A stretch of DNA of 64,000 nt from Mucilaginibacter ginsenosidivorax. Its GTDB lineage: Bacteria > Bacteroidota > Bacteroidia > Sphingobacteriales > Sphingobacteriaceae. This document shows, in pieces, positions 54,501 through 62,544 of the stretch. The translations under genes and the position numbers were made by a program. The notes beneath the pieces were generated by a model, which searched no databases, was not told the DNA's origin, and saw only the letters and a list, made by a program, of their open reading frames with translations. How positions within the stretch are numbered: the stretch's first letter is position 1; every line of letters begins with the position of its first letter. Location: positions 6,696,001-6,760,000 of the forward strand of contig NZ_CP042437.1 of assembly GCF_007971525.1 (NCBI RefSeq), given 5' to 3'.

Positions 54501-55187
54501 GTACAGCTTGCGCCTTTAAGTATTATAGGGCAGCAGGGTAGTGGAGCGTATTCAGGTAAGGGCGTAAGTGGGGCTGGCTTATTTAGTCCGGCGGTTGCCG
54601 GTACAGGCACTGCCGAGGTAAGCTATATTTATACTACTCCAAATAGCTGCCCTGATACTGTGAAACAACAAATTATGGTATACCCATCACCTACAGTAAG
54701 CTCAGCCGGGCCACTAACCGTGCTTGAAGGTGCCACAATTACCTTGAATACATCGGCGACGGGCCATAACCTGAGTTATAAATGGTATCCGGCCGTAGGC
54801 TTAGATCACGATGATGTATTAAACCCGGTTGCAAGCCCTACAGAAAATACCAGTTACCGGTTAACCGTAACATCGGCAGAAGGTTGTTCAAGCTCGGCCG
54901 ATGTTATGGTGAAAGTTTTAAAATACCTGGTTATCCCCAATGCTTTTACGCCTAATGGCGATGGCAGAAATGATGTTTGGGATGTAAAATATTTAGATGA
55001 GTATCCTAATAACACTGTCGAGGTGTATAACAGGTACGGTGAAAAGGTGTTTTCATCAATTGGCTACCCTGTGCCATGGGATGGCAGATACAAAGGGAAT
55101 TACCTGTCTCCGGGGACTTATTATTACATTATCAACCCTAAAAATGGCCGTAAAGTGGTGTCAGGAAGTGTAACGATTATGAGGTAG
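51600..55187 (+). CDS. Large secreted PKD-domain protein with type IX secretion C-terminal signal
   Basis: The 1195-residue protein has an N-terminal hydrophobic signal segment (about residues 28-45, ending AKAQ). An IgGFc-binding-like region spans about 140-480 (DYLSINYTQQ, TFAVIGTEDNTTVEITP). Three PKD domains have WDFGD/WNFGD cores near residues 621, 706 and 795. The gliding-motility-associated C-terminal domain starts at about 1110 (VIPNAFTPNGDGRNDVW) and ends VSGSVTIMR: the type-B T9SS sorting signal. It is an exported surface or adhesive protein. It is followed by a PorP/SprF gene, as is usual for type-B cargo. The true signal peptide coding overlaps an iterated-word sequence at 51657-51692. 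Confidence 0.92.
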   Translation: MKTICKAYLCDCLCLAVLNSLKSQISYLISVVLFFVFFNSGAKAQNGFSNQGTEFWTVYMDHIDPPTTSDPNGTVSKMDLYITADADTKVTVAIADGTFSQSYDVVARQILTVVIPPSAFIDKQGLSLKGIHITAQKPVAVYAHIFAQSVSGATLLLPVNVLGKDYLSINYTQQSNSLSSEKRPSYSTFAVIGTEDNTTVEITPITYLLNGEPPGKPFTVILNKGQVYQGLANNDLTGTRIRTISTQAGTCKKVAVFSGSSKILIGCITKNNTSDNLFQQVYPTGAWGKNYITAPLKSRYYDVFRIVKSDPNTTVNLNGTNLSPSDFVNGLYYEFNSTRPNVIKADKPVQVVQYAVTQFKTINCIDTALDIGDPEMIYLNPLEQTLDHVTLNSTGNFRIANNYINVIIKTAAVPTFALDGKPYTEFTPVSNSPDYSYAQIYVYNGVHHISASDGFNAIAYGFGNAESYGYAAGTNLKNLTRFIALDDPKTNITSLNGCSGVSYKIQLTLPYKTTHIKWDFKNGITYNDSNPVVKSTSVKGGQTLYLYEYAADEVYKAGDYTILATVFNPVADECGSDEDVELDFNISDPPVSKLNFSGVCLGDTTFFRDTSVTNGREIKTWLWDFGDGHTDVVQNPWHVYTKAGNYTVRLTIANENGCADISDAATVSISNLPVANFEAAASGCPAQDITFTDQSVAGDGAISKWIWDFGDSTAVVIKTDKSPFTHVYPVGGTYNIKLTVLNANGCAGPVKQKTIVITPLPVVDFILPDACVADNVQFKDSSIIADHTENEFIYHWNFGDINATAANNISAEKNPLHHYTQARDDYQVTLTVTSKYGCSYTKTKTFVVNGDIPKANVVLKDPSAVCSNKEVFFENRSTVNFGNITRLEVTFDVADASSLRVYEHPAYGQQLRYTYPIFTDGDRTFNVHVAAYSGGVCANIQEFPVVVKATHVITLTQVPSICPEATPVQLAPLSIIGQQGSGAYSGKGVSGAGLFSPAVAGTGTAEVSYIYTTPNSCPDTVKQQIMVYPSPTVSSAGPLTVLEGATITLNTSATGHNLSYKWYPAVGLDHDDVLNPVASPTENTSYRLTVTSAEGCSSSADVMVKVLKYLVIPNAFTPNGDGRNDVWDVKYLDEYPNNTVEVYNRYGEKVFSSIGYPVPWDGRYKGNYLSPGTYYYIINPKNGRKVVSGSVTIMR

Positions 55188-55248
55188 GCAATTATGTTAT
55201 AATGCTTATAAAATTTACGTAAAAACTAAAACATCGATATTTTAATAA

Positions 55249-55264
55249 ATTCTATCGATAGAAT
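55249..55264. repeat. Perfect 16-bp palindrome between T9SS cargo and partner
   Basis: ATTCTATCGATAGAAT is a perfect palindrome in the 239-bp gap before the PorP/SprF gene. It could be an operator; there is no regulator evidence. Confidence 0.4.
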
Positions 55265-55426
55265 ATGCAATAGATACAGAGAAAGATTATATTCGTCAAT
55301 TGGTTATAGAGCGCCCTGTACCGGTAAATAGAATGTTTTTTATTTACCGCCGGGAACGTGTCATCACATCATGAGCCTAAACCGGACGCATGCATTTGGT
55401 TTTTGTAGCCATCATAAGATAAATTA

Positions 55427-56443
55427 ATGAAGAGATTTTTATACGCGATTGTTTTTTTTATTACGGGTGTACAATTTGCCTATGCACAGCAAAAGCCTCA
55501 ATACACCCAGTATATTTTTAATAACTACCTGCTAAACCCGGCTCTAACCGGGATTGAGAATTATACCGATGTTAAAGCAGGTTACCGAAGCCAATGGACT
55601 GGCCTTGAAGGTGCGCCCACAACCGGTTATTTAAGCATCAACGCGCCCATTGGCGATAGGTTTGTGCAGGGCGATGCTACGGCTTTCCCGGCAAGTGGCG
55701 GGCTTAACCCCTCAAGCAGACTGTATACCCAGCAGTACCAGGCTGCAGAACCTCATCACGGCATTGGCTTGACGCTTGTATCTGACAAAACAGGCCCCAT
55801 AAGCCAAACAACTATCGATGCCACCTATGCTTATCATTTAGGCCTTACCGATAGGCTGAACCTGGCAGTTGGTGTATCGGCGGGGGTAAGCCATAATGTG
55901 CTTGATCGCGCGGCCCTTCATTTTGGTGGGGTAGATGACTCTGATCCTATCCTGGCTAACCTAAACACCAATCAGTGGAAACCCGATTTAGGTTTTGGAG
56001 TTTGGGCTTATGCTTCTGATTACTTTTTTGGTGTGTCGGTACAGCAAATACTGCCGCAAAGCCTGTATGTAACCGGATCTTCATCGTTAAATAAAACAGT
56101 ACCTCATTATTTCTTTACGGCGGGTACTAAGCTATTTTTGTCTGATGATGTTACGCTTATCCCGTCGGTATTGGTTAAAGTTATACAGCCAGTGCCTACT
56201 ACATTTGATGTAAACATGAAAGTATCGTTCCAGGACAAGTTTTGGTTAGGCGGCTCGTATCGCCGCAGCGATTCTTTTGCGGCCATGGTTGGTTTCAACC
56301 TTAGCTCGTTTATAAATGTAGGTTACTCTTATGATTTTACCACTTCGGCATTAAACACCGTGAGTAACGGATCGCACGAAATAGTTATCGGCATACTGCT
56401 TAACAACCGTTATAAGGTCACCTGTCCGCAGCATACGTTTTAG
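55427..56443 (+). CDS. PorP/SprF-family type IX secretion membrane protein
   Basis: The 338-residue outer-membrane beta-barrel has a signal peptide (MKRFLYAIVFFITGVQFAYA). PorP/SprF hallmarks are PQYTQYIFNNYLLNPALTGI near the N-terminus, GYRSQWTGLEGAPTTGYLSI, and FWLGGSYRRSDSFAAMVGFN followed by GYSYDFT near the C-terminus. Family members pair with type-B C-terminal domain cargo and help anchor or export it. The preceding gene encodes such a cargo, so they probably work together. Confidence 0.93.
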   Translation: MKRFLYAIVFFITGVQFAYAQQKPQYTQYIFNNYLLNPALTGIENYTDVKAGYRSQWTGLEGAPTTGYLSINAPIGDRFVQGDATAFPASGGLNPSSRLYTQQYQAAEPHHGIGLTLVSDKTGPISQTTIDATYAYHLGLTDRLNLAVGVSAGVSHNVLDRAALHFGGVDDSDPILANLNTNQWKPDLGFGVWAYASDYFFGVSVQQILPQSLYVTGSSSLNKTVPHYFFTAGTKLFLSDDVTLIPSVLVKVIQPVPTTFDVNMKVSFQDKFWLGGSYRRSDSFAAMVGFNLSSFINVGYSYDFTTSALNTVSNGSHEIVIGILLNNRYKVTCPQHTF

Positions 56444-56604
56444 AGGTGCAGATTTCAGATGTGCAAATGATAGGATCTCGTTATAAATATAAAATGCCCT
56501 GATCGAAAAATCCGGGCATTTTATATTTATATCATTTTGTAATTTAAAATCTGCACATCTGAAATCTGTCATCTGCACATCTATAATCTGTCATCTGCAC
56601 ATCA
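56444..56604. repeat. Word-hairpin repeat (GATGTGCAGATTTCAGAT words) enclosing a terminator
   Basis: The left half GTGCAGATTTCAGATGTGCA (56447-56466) is answered on the right by several variants of TCTGCACATCTGAAATCTGT, CATCTGCACATCTATAATC and TGTCATCTGCACATC. It is the same architecture as the other word hairpins, with yet another word. Confidence 0.7.
56483..56530. terminator. Perfect 17-bp stem, bidirectional terminator between porP/sprF and rpoN
   Basis: ATAAATATAAAATGCCC (56483-56499) pairs perfectly with 56514-56530. T-rich tails lie on both strands. It is situated between two convergent genes. Confidence 0.75.
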
Positions 56605-56606
56605 AG

Positions 56607-58082
56607 CTACAGTTCTCTGCGTAGCCTTGCAACCGGGATATTCATTTGCTCGCGGTATTTGGCTACGGTGCGGCGGGCTATGTTATAGCCGGCATCTTTT
56701 AATATATCGGTCAGTTTTTCATCGGCAAGCGGATGGCGTTTATCTTCTTTACCAATATGCTCTTCTAATATCTTTTTAACTTCTTTATTAGATACCTCTT
56801 CGCCGCTTTCGGTTTGGATGGCTTCTGAGAAGAAGGATTTTAGCAGAAAAGTACCAAATTCCGTTTGAACATACTTGGAGTTGGCCACGCGCGATACGGT
56901 ACTGATATCCATATTTATCCTGTCGGCAATATCCTTCAGGATCATCGGTTTCAGGTTTTTATCATCACCCGTAAGGAAAAACTCGTACTGATATTGCATA
57001 ATTGCATTCATTGTTTTAAGCAATGTTTGCTGCCGTTGTTTAATAGCATCAATAAACCATTTGGCCGAATCGAGCTTTTGCTTTACAAACTGCACCGCTT
57101 CTTTTAGCTTCTTATCTTTTTGCGATGCCTTATCATAATGTTGAAACATCTCCTGGTATGAGCGGCTTACACGCAGTTCGGGGGCATTTTTGGAGTTTAA
57201 GGTGAGTATCAACACGCCATCGTTATTGGTGATGTGAAAATCAGGTATCACCTGCATTTGTTTGGTGTTAATCTCGTTACTGTCGCCTGGCTTAGGGTTC
57301 AGTTTTAAAATTTCATTGATAACGCCACGCAACTCGTCCGAATCCATGTTTAACGATTTTTCCAGCTTATCGTAATGCTTGCGGGTAAATTCGTCAAGGT
57401 ATTGCTCAACAACAATAATTGCCTTTTTTATGATTGGGTCGTTAGGATCTTTTTTACGAAGCTGGATAAGCAGGCATTCCTGCAGGCTGCGCGCACCCAC
57501 GCCGGCCGGGTCAAAGCTCTGGATCACTTTTAACATGTCTTCAACTTCTTCATCTTCGGCCATTACGTTTTGCGAAAAGGCGAGGTCGTCGGTAAGCGAC
57601 ATGATAGGGCGGCGCAGATATCCATCATCATCAAGGCTACCAATGATTTGTTTACCTATCCTAAAATCTTTATCGCTTAGCGGCAACAAATCAAGCTGTA
57701 GTTGCAGGCTTTCAAAAAACGAGCTTTGTACAGCAATCGGGATCTCTTTTCGCTCATCCTCGTCATCACCGTTTTGGTCATATCGTGATCCGTAATCATT
57801 TACATTGTCGTCCTGTAAATAATCGTCTATGTTAAACTCATCCATTTCACCCTTTTCTTCATCGCCATTAAAGGTGTCATCGTCAGGGTCGCGATCCGGG
57901 TATTCTTCAACAGGCTCATTCAGGTTTGTCAAACTCAAATCTTCAAGTGCGGGATTTTCTTCCAGCTCTTCTTTAATACGGGTATCAAGGGATACGGTAG
58001 GCACCTGCAGCAATTTAATAAATTGAATTTGCTGTGGAGATAGCTTTTGTAAGAGTTTTTGTTGAAGGTTTTGTTTTAGCAT
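56607..58082 (-). CDS. rpoN: RNA polymerase sigma-54 factor
   Basis: The 491-residue sigma factor has an activator-interacting N-terminus (QKLSPQQIQFIKLLQVPTVS; ELEENPALE) and an acidic linker (about 60-110). A core-binding domain follows, and a DNA-binding domain with an HTH (ADRINMDISTVSRVANSKYV) and the C-terminal RpoN box ARRTVAKYRE, then NIPVARLRREL. It directs transcription from -24/-12 promoters with AAA+ activators. No such activator lies in the window. It is a single gene, convergent with porP/sprF. Confidence 0.97.
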   Translation of the reverse strand: MLKQNLQQKLLQKLSPQQIQFIKLLQVPTVSLDTRIKEELEENPALEDLSLTNLNEPVEEYPDRDPDDDTFNGDEEKGEMDEFNIDDYLQDDNVNDYGSRYDQNGDDEDERKEIPIAVQSSFFESLQLQLDLLPLSDKDFRIGKQIIGSLDDDGYLRRPIMSLTDDLAFSQNVMAEDEEVEDMLKVIQSFDPAGVGARSLQECLLIQLRKKDPNDPIIKKAIIVVEQYLDEFTRKHYDKLEKSLNMDSDELRGVINEILKLNPKPGDSNEINTKQMQVIPDFHITNNDGVLILTLNSKNAPELRVSRSYQEMFQHYDKASQKDKKLKEAVQFVKQKLDSAKWFIDAIKQRQQTLLKTMNAIMQYQYEFFLTGDDKNLKPMILKDIADRINMDISTVSRVANSKYVQTEFGTFLLKSFFSEAIQTESGEEVSNKEVKKILEEHIGKEDKRHPLADEKLTDILKDAGYNIARRTVAKYREQMNIPVARLRREL

Positions 58083-58220
58083 AGTTAAGACGTGTCCAAA
58101 AATACATCAATTACCGTTAACTTTAAAATAACTTACGGCAAATGGAATAATGATGATAAATGCTAAATAAAAACTTTTGTTTGATTAGTGTGTTAATAAT
58201 CTTAACCAAAAATCAATATC

Positions 58221-58631
58221 ATGGCCGTAGTTAAAGAATTTAAAGAATTTGCCCTTCGCGGCAACGTTGTTGACCTTGCAGTAGGCGTTATTATTGGCGC
58301 TGCTTTCGGTAAAATAGTTACCTCGCTGGTAACAGATATCATTATGCCACCAATTGGCCTTATGACGGGTGGAGTGGATTTTAAGGATGTAAAAATCCAT
58401 TTGAAAGCAGCGGATGCTATTGCTAAAACGCCTGCAGTAGATATTAATATAGGTAACTTTATCAATATCGTACTCGAGTTTTTTATTATCGCATTTTGTA
58501 TATTCCTGGTAGTTAAAGGGATCAACGCGCTTAAAACAAAAGAAGCCGTAGCGCCGTCTGTACCGCCGGTGCCAACTAAAGAAGAAGTACTGTTGGCCGA
58601 GATTCGCGATTTATTAGCAAAAAAAGCATAA
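58221..58631 (+). CDS. mscL: Large-conductance mechanosensitive channel
   Basis: The 136-residue channel has the amphipathic N-terminus VVKEFKEFALRGNVVDLAVG and TM1 VIIGAAFGKIVTSLVTDIIM, followed by PPIGLMTGGVDF. TM2 is around INIVLEFFIIAFCIFLVVKG, and the cytoplasmic helix ends EEVLLAEIRDLLAKK. It releases solutes on hypo-osmotic shock. Length is normal. It is a single gene divergent from rpoN. Confidence 0.97.
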   Translation: MAVVKEFKEFALRGNVVDLAVGVIIGAAFGKIVTSLVTDIIMPPIGLMTGGVDFKDVKIHLKAADAIAKTPAVDINIGNFINIVLEFFIIAFCIFLVVKGINALKTKEAVAPSVPPVPTKEEVLLAEIRDLLAKKA

Positions 58632-58642
58632 ATCATAATTAT

Positions 58643-58677
58643 CAGTTGGCTGCACGTTTAAGCTTTACAGCCAACTG
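58643..58677. terminator. Terminator between mscL and the C39-like lipoprotein
   Basis: CAGTTGGCTG (58643-58652) pairs perfectly with CAGCCAACTG (58668-58677). It lies between two convergent genes. Confidence 0.65.
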
Positions 58678-58680
58678 GTA

Positions 58681-59769
58681 TTATCTGCCGCTTGCCACGG
58701 GTATCACCGAGTTGACTTTTAACCTGGACCCTGTGCTTGATAATATGGGCGTTACCTTTTTACCTTTAGGGGCTATTACCAGGATGTATGGCCACCAAAT
58801 ATCTGCCGATTGTTTAATGCCGCTACTTTCATAAAACCTGCTTTTGCCTTTATATTGTCCCATGGCATCGGGCGTAATATATCTATCGCCACGAGAATAA
58901 GGATCATTTACTTCGAGGTAGAATTTTGAATCAACTTTTTTATATCCTTTTACCAATAAAAAATGCCCCCAGTCTTTACCGTCTGTGTTGTAAAATTTGT
59001 TGGTATGCTGTTCATTGGCAGTGTTAAGGCCAACGTAAAACATATCCAGACAAAGAATACCTACATCACCATTATCAATTATTTGCGTAATTGTAGATTC
59101 TATGTCTGTTAATGGATAAGTGTCATTATAAATTCCAGTTCCTCTCATGTAATATTCCATATCGGCAGTTGTCCACCAGCCTCCTGTAGGCTTTATTGCC
59201 TGCCTGGCATCTTTAGGCGATAATTTAAAGGTACTATCGCTCCATCTCATAGCCATTGTTATTACCGTGGGCCCACAATTGATAGGGGAAAAAGGGCCGC
59301 TGTCAAATTGATCTAAATAGATATCGTAATTTTTTTCTGCAGTTTTTTCAGCATCGAGGTGGAAACCGAGGCCTTGATAAAAAAGTTCGTTTACAACCAG
59401 TATGGTATAGGCTACCGATTGTTTATTATCGGTTGATTTTATGGTTAGTGTAACCGTTTTACTGAAGTCTATAACGTCGCCGCTCTTTATCGTGTTACTG
59501 CCAATAAAAGCATTAACACCAGAAGCAAGTGAAAAAGTTGTTTTGAGCTTTTTTACATCCGCCGTATTTTTTACAACAATATTAACATAGTTTTTTACGG
59601 TATCTATTTTAGTAGCCAACAACGCATTATCTACATCAAACGTAAGCAATGGATTATGCAGTGTTGTTTGCTGTACTGGCGAGGGGGCGGAAGCTTTGTC
59701 GTTTTTGCAGGATGATACGGTAATGCACAAGCTGAACGCTATGCAAATTATTTGGTTTAGGCGAATCAT
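58681..59769 (-). CDS. Lipoprotein with C39-like papain-fold cysteine peptidase domain
   Basis: The 362-residue protein has a lipoprotein signal (hydrophobic, then VSSC, lipidated Cys at about residue 21). A DUF5018-like or Ig-like N-terminal region spans about 40-130. A peptidase_C39_2-like domain follows with the nucleophile in SPINCGPTVITMAMRWSD, the catalytic His in DWGHFLLVKGYKK and the Asn/Asp in EVNDPYSRGDRY. It is a likely cell-envelope cysteine peptidase. It is not next to an ABC exporter or bacteriocin precursor, so a leader-cleaving role is not supported. Substrate unknown. Confidence 0.75.
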   Translation of the reverse strand: MIRLNQIICIAFSLCITVSSCKNDKASAPSPVQQTTLHNPLLTFDVDNALLATKIDTVKNYVNIVVKNTADVKKLKTTFSLASGVNAFIGSNTIKSGDVIDFSKTVTLTIKSTDNKQSVAYTILVVNELFYQGLGFHLDAEKTAEKNYDIYLDQFDSGPFSPINCGPTVITMAMRWSDSTFKLSPKDARQAIKPTGGWWTTADMEYYMRGTGIYNDTYPLTDIESTITQIIDNGDVGILCLDMFYVGLNTANEQHTNKFYNTDGKDWGHFLLVKGYKKVDSKFYLEVNDPYSRGDRYITPDAMGQYKGKSRFYESSGIKQSADIWWPYILVIAPKGKKVTPILSSTGSRLKVNSVIPVASGR

Positions 59770-59811
59770 TGGTTTATAATTTTAATAAAGCTAAAGGTTT
59801 TTTATTAAAAG

Positions 59812-60690
59812 TTAAAACGTTTTTGATGATTTCGGATCGGTTAAAATTACAAAGTCGGCCATTTTATTGAACTTGCTCCAGTCGGGATTATCAAAACTGT
59901 CATCCGCATAAGCGCCTATAGTAATAACACGTGCTTTGGGTGCGTATTTCTTTAACTGGGCTACGGCGCCCATTTTTTCTTCGCTATGAAAGCCACCGTT
60001 AATTTGCATGATCTTAAAATCGGTATGCTTTTTATAAAACCGGGCTATTGACCAACCCATTGTTGCATCCCAAAGGTTTTGCGATTGATAAATTTGCATT
60101 CCTGCCATAGCGGAGTGGCCACCCATTATCTTTACAAATTTATCGTAATAGGGGCCCGTAGCAGTATCAATAGGCAGGGGAGCAAGAAAGCTTTTGGCTT
60201 GCGTATCAAGTTGCTGCAGGCTGTTTAAACCACCGCGTGTTACCATGTTAGTATAGCGCGATGGGGCGTTTGCTGCTATCACTGGTATTTGACTTTGTTT
60301 AGCCAGCTCAACCATTGGGCGATAATCTTTATAATTGGGCCAGGTGCGTGCATCGCTTACCAGGTTTTTTTCGCGGATGAGGCCGTTTAGGTATTCGTTT
60401 AACACCAGCTGGCAGTCTGTAGTAAACATTTCCATCGATAAAGCTGTTTTGCCGGGATATTGTTGGGCCAGTTGCTTAAAAAGTTCCAGCTCCAACAGGT
60501 GCCCGGTGGAGTCATTATGTTCCTCACCAAAAAAAAGTACGTCGGCCCCCGCCATGTTGTTGATAATATCGGCAACTGTAGCCTGCTTTTGGGTTGCTGT
60601 ATTGTATATTTTATAATGGATAGCCGGGGCTGCCTGACTTAATGCAACAAAAGGCAAGCAAATGATAAGCAGCAGAATAGATAGTTTCAT
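59812..60690 (-). CDS. ChaN-family (haem-binding uptake) lipoprotein-like protein
   Basis: The 292-residue protein has an N-terminal hydrophobic signal (LSILLLIICLPFVALSQA). The ChaN/Tiki fold shows VLFFGEEHNDSTGHLLELEL at about residue 50, TALSMEMFTTDCQLVLNEYL, and GGHSAMAGMQIYQSQNLWDA with MGWSIARF. A C-terminal NGGFHSEEKMG segment has another conserved His. In Campylobacter, ChaN binds haem. No Cys-type lipobox is evident, so it is probably periplasmic. Its direct neighbour on the same strand is the C39-like gene, 42 bp downstream. Confidence 0.85.
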   Translation of the reverse strand: MKLSILLLIICLPFVALSQAAPAIHYKIYNTATQKQATVADIINNMAGADVLFFGEEHNDSTGHLLELELFKQLAQQYPGKTALSMEMFTTDCQLVLNEYLNGLIREKNLVSDARTWPNYKDYRPMVELAKQSQIPVIAANAPSRYTNMVTRGGLNSLQQLDTQAKSFLAPLPIDTATGPYYDKFVKIMGGHSAMAGMQIYQSQNLWDATMGWSIARFYKKHTDFKIMQINGGFHSEEKMGAVAQLKKYAPKARVITIGAYADDSFDNPDWSKFNKMADFVILTDPKSSKTF

Positions 60691-60754
60691 ATTATGGTTT
60701 TAAAACGCTTAATTTACAGCAATAAATATAGAGCGACAAATAAGAAAAATAGTG
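60691..60754. other. Short divergent gap ahead of rpmH
   Basis: This holds the upstream region of the ChaN-like gene (minus strand) and rpmH (plus strand). Only the rpmH promoter was recognised. Confidence 0.3.
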
Positions 60755-60785
60755 TTTGATAAGTTTTAAAATATTACTACATTTG
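60755..60785 (+). promoter_or_regulatory. Promoter of rpmH, full match to the Bacteroidota consensus
   Basis: The -33 element TTTG (60755-60758), a spacer of exactly 19 bp and the -7 element TACATTTG (60778-60785) match TTTG-N19-TAnnTTTG. The start codon of rpmH is 39 bp downstream of the -7 element. Confidence 0.8.
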
Positions 60786-60823
60786 CGCTCTTGTTTTTAA
60801 AACGACGAATAGAATAAATAGTT

Positions 60824-60982
60824 ATGAAAAGAACGTTTCAGCCTTCTCAAAGAAAAAGAAGAAATAAACACGGATTCCGTGAACGCATGTCAACTGCTAA
60901 CGGCAGGAGAATATTAGCAGCCAGAAGAGCTAAAGGCAGAAAAAGATTATCAGTTTCTGACGAGGGTCGTCATAAAGCATAA
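60824..60982 (+). CDS. rpmH: 50S ribosomal protein L34
   Basis: The 52-residue protein reads MKRTFQPSQRKRRNKHGFRE then RMSTANGRRILAARRAKGRK, a textbook L34. The start is unambiguous. It heads the conserved rpmH-rnpA-yidD cluster; dnaA and oriC, often nearby, are not in the window. Confidence 0.98.
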   Translation: MKRTFQPSQRKRRNKHGFRERMSTANGRRILAARRAKGRKRLSVSDEGRHKA

Positions 60983-61060
60983 ACCGGTTGCGCTGGTTGG
61001 TGTTTTGCCAATCAATGGATACCGATTGTCTGCTTAAATCCCGGTTCCAGATAAGCAACT

Positions 61061-61462
61061 ATGTATACTTTTAAAAAAGAAGAACGGTTATGTAATAAAA
61101 GGCTTATTGATAAGCTTTTTCATAGCGGCTCTTCTTTTTTGTGTTATCCTTTTAAAGCCTCGTGGTTGTATCATACAGAACCACAGCAATTTCCTGCCCA
61201 GATATTATTTTCGGTTTCCAAAAAGCGTTATAAACATGCTGTCGACCGAAATTTAATAAAGCGCTGTATGCGCGAAAGCTACCGGCTACACAAACAACAA
61301 AACTTATACAATTTGCTGCAAACGGCCGATAAAACCATCGTGCTGTCTGTAGGTTATATTGGTAAGGAGATTGTGCCGTACAGCACCATCGAAAAAAAGA
61401 TGCTGAAGATGCTTGCGCTATTGTCTGAGCAATTAACTGCCGCTAATAACACATTGGTGTAA
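61061..61462 (+). CDS. rnpA: Ribonuclease P protein component
   Basis: The 133-residue protein starts MYTFKKEERLCNKRLIDKLF and carries the RnpA signature KRYKHAVDRNLIKRCMRESYRL (split here as the RNR-type basic helix). It assists the RNase P RNA in removing 5' leaders from tRNA precursors. It overlaps yidD by 1 bp (TAATG) and follows rpmH by 78 bp. Confidence 0.95.
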   Translation: MYTFKKEERLCNKRLIDKLFHSGSSFLCYPFKASWLYHTEPQQFPAQILFSVSKKRYKHAVDRNLIKRCMRESYRLHKQQNLYNLLQTADKTIVLSVGYIGKEIVPYSTIEKKMLKMLALLSEQLTAANNTLV

Positions 61463-61701
61463 TGGTGCTGGTAAGATTACTTAAACAGCTTATAGGCTAT
61501 GTTTTTATAGCTTTAATAAAAGTATACCAGTATTTTATTTCGCCGATGACAGGGGCATCATGCAGGTATACGCCAACATGCTCGCAATACGGGGTAGAGG
61601 CTATCAGGAAGCACGGGGCTTTCAAAGGCGGATGGCTAACCATTAAGCGAATTGCCAGCTGCAATCCCTGGGGAGGGCATGGGCATGACCCGGTACCTTA
61701 A
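61462..61701 (+). CDS. yidD: Membrane protein insertion efficiency factor YidD
   Basis: The 79-residue protein has an N-terminal hydrophobic helix and the family core YQYFISPMTGASCRYTPTCS, then YGVEAIRKHGAFKGG and CNPWGGHGHDPVP. It assists membrane protein insertion by YidC. It is coupled to rnpA by a 1-bp overlap. Confidence 0.96.
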   Translation: MVLVRLLKQLIGYVFIALIKVYQYFISPMTGASCRYTPTCSQYGVEAIRKHGAFKGGWLTIKRIASCNPWGGHGHDPVP

Positions 61702-61842
61702 TTAGTTTTAAGTCTTTAGTGATGGGTTTTGAGTTTTCTTGGTTGCCCTAAGCTTAAAAGGTTAATATTTTGTTTTGTAAAGTGCCGCTGTGATTGATTT
61801 TTTCAACTCACAATTCACAATTCACAACTCACAACTCACAAG
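61702..61842. repeat. Word-hairpin repeat (AATTCACAACTCACAA words) before tsaB
   Basis: The right part iterates CAACTCACAATTCACAATTC and ACAACTCACAACTCACAAG immediately before the tsaB start codon. The left part has imperfect complements such as GTGATGGGTTTTGAGTTTTC near 61719-61738. The short near-tandem words might be mistaken for a CRISPR or microsatellite. Confidence 0.6.
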
Positions 61843-62544
61843 ATGGGCCTTATTTTACAAATAGAAACTGCAACAACATCGTGCTCGGTAGCATTAGCTG
61901 CTGACGGTAAAGTTTTGAATTTTAAACAGGTAAACGAGCGGAATAAACATGCGGAAGTAATCACGTTGTTTATCGAAGAACTTATAGCCGGCGGTAATTT
62001 TACTTACCGCGACCTGGATGCCATTGCGGTAAGCTGCGGCCCAGGTTCGTACACAGGTTTGCGGATAGGAGTATCAACAGCAAAAGGGCTTTGTTTCGCG
62101 CTTGATAAGCCGCTTATAGCTATAGAAACTTTGGAGGCGATGGCTTATGGTGTAATTAATGATAATACTATATCTATTGATGATAATACACTGCTATGCC
62201 CCATGATTGACGCCCGAAGAATGGAGGTTTACTGCGCAGTTTTTAATATAACCGGCGAAAAACTTAAAGACACCGCTGCCGAAATTATTGATGAGCATAG
62301 TTTTGCTCATTTGCTGAATGACCACAAGATCCTTTTTTTTGGCGATGGCGCTGATAAGTGTGAAGCTATTTTAGGCGGCAATCCCAACGCCCGTTTTTTA
62401 CACAAATTCGAAAACTCTGCCACGTATCTTACCCAAAAAGCAGCTGAAAAATTTGTTAATAAAGATTTTGAAGATGTAGCCTATTTTGAACCCTATTATC
62501 TGAAGGATTTTATAGCCGGGGTTAAAAAAGAACCAAGAGGATAG
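61843..62544 (+). CDS. tsaB: tRNA threonylcarbamoyladenosine biosynthesis protein TsaB
   Basis: The 233-residue protein has the ASKHA-fold start GLILQIETATTSCSVALAAD, the NKHAEVITLFIEEL segment and DAIAVSCGPGSYTGLRIGVS, then AKGLCFALDKPLIAIETLEA. It is the TsaD partner for the t6A37 modification of ANN-decoding tRNAs. The start is immediately after the word repeat. Confidence 0.95.
   Translation: MGLILQIETATTSCSVALAADGKVLNFKQVNERNKHAEVITLFIEELIAGGNFTYRDLDAIAVSCGPGSYTGLRIGVSTAKGLCFALDKPLIAIETLEAMAYGVINDNTISIDDNTLLCPMIDARRMEVYCAVFNITGEKLKDTAAEIIDEHSFAHLLNDHKILFFGDGADKCEAILGGNPNARFLHKFENSATYLTQKAAEKFVNKDFEDVAYFEPYYLKDFIAGVKKEPRG

Noticed and set aside
58681..59769. Bacteriocin leader peptidase
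   Set aside because: There is no attached or adjacent ABC exporter and no double-glycine precursor gene nearby; the lipobox indicates an envelope protein.
61805..61842. Near-tandem ACAACTCACA units, possible CRISPR or microsatellite
   Set aside because: Units are about 10 bp without spacers and vary in sequence; they fit the word-hairpin class. No cas genes are in the window.
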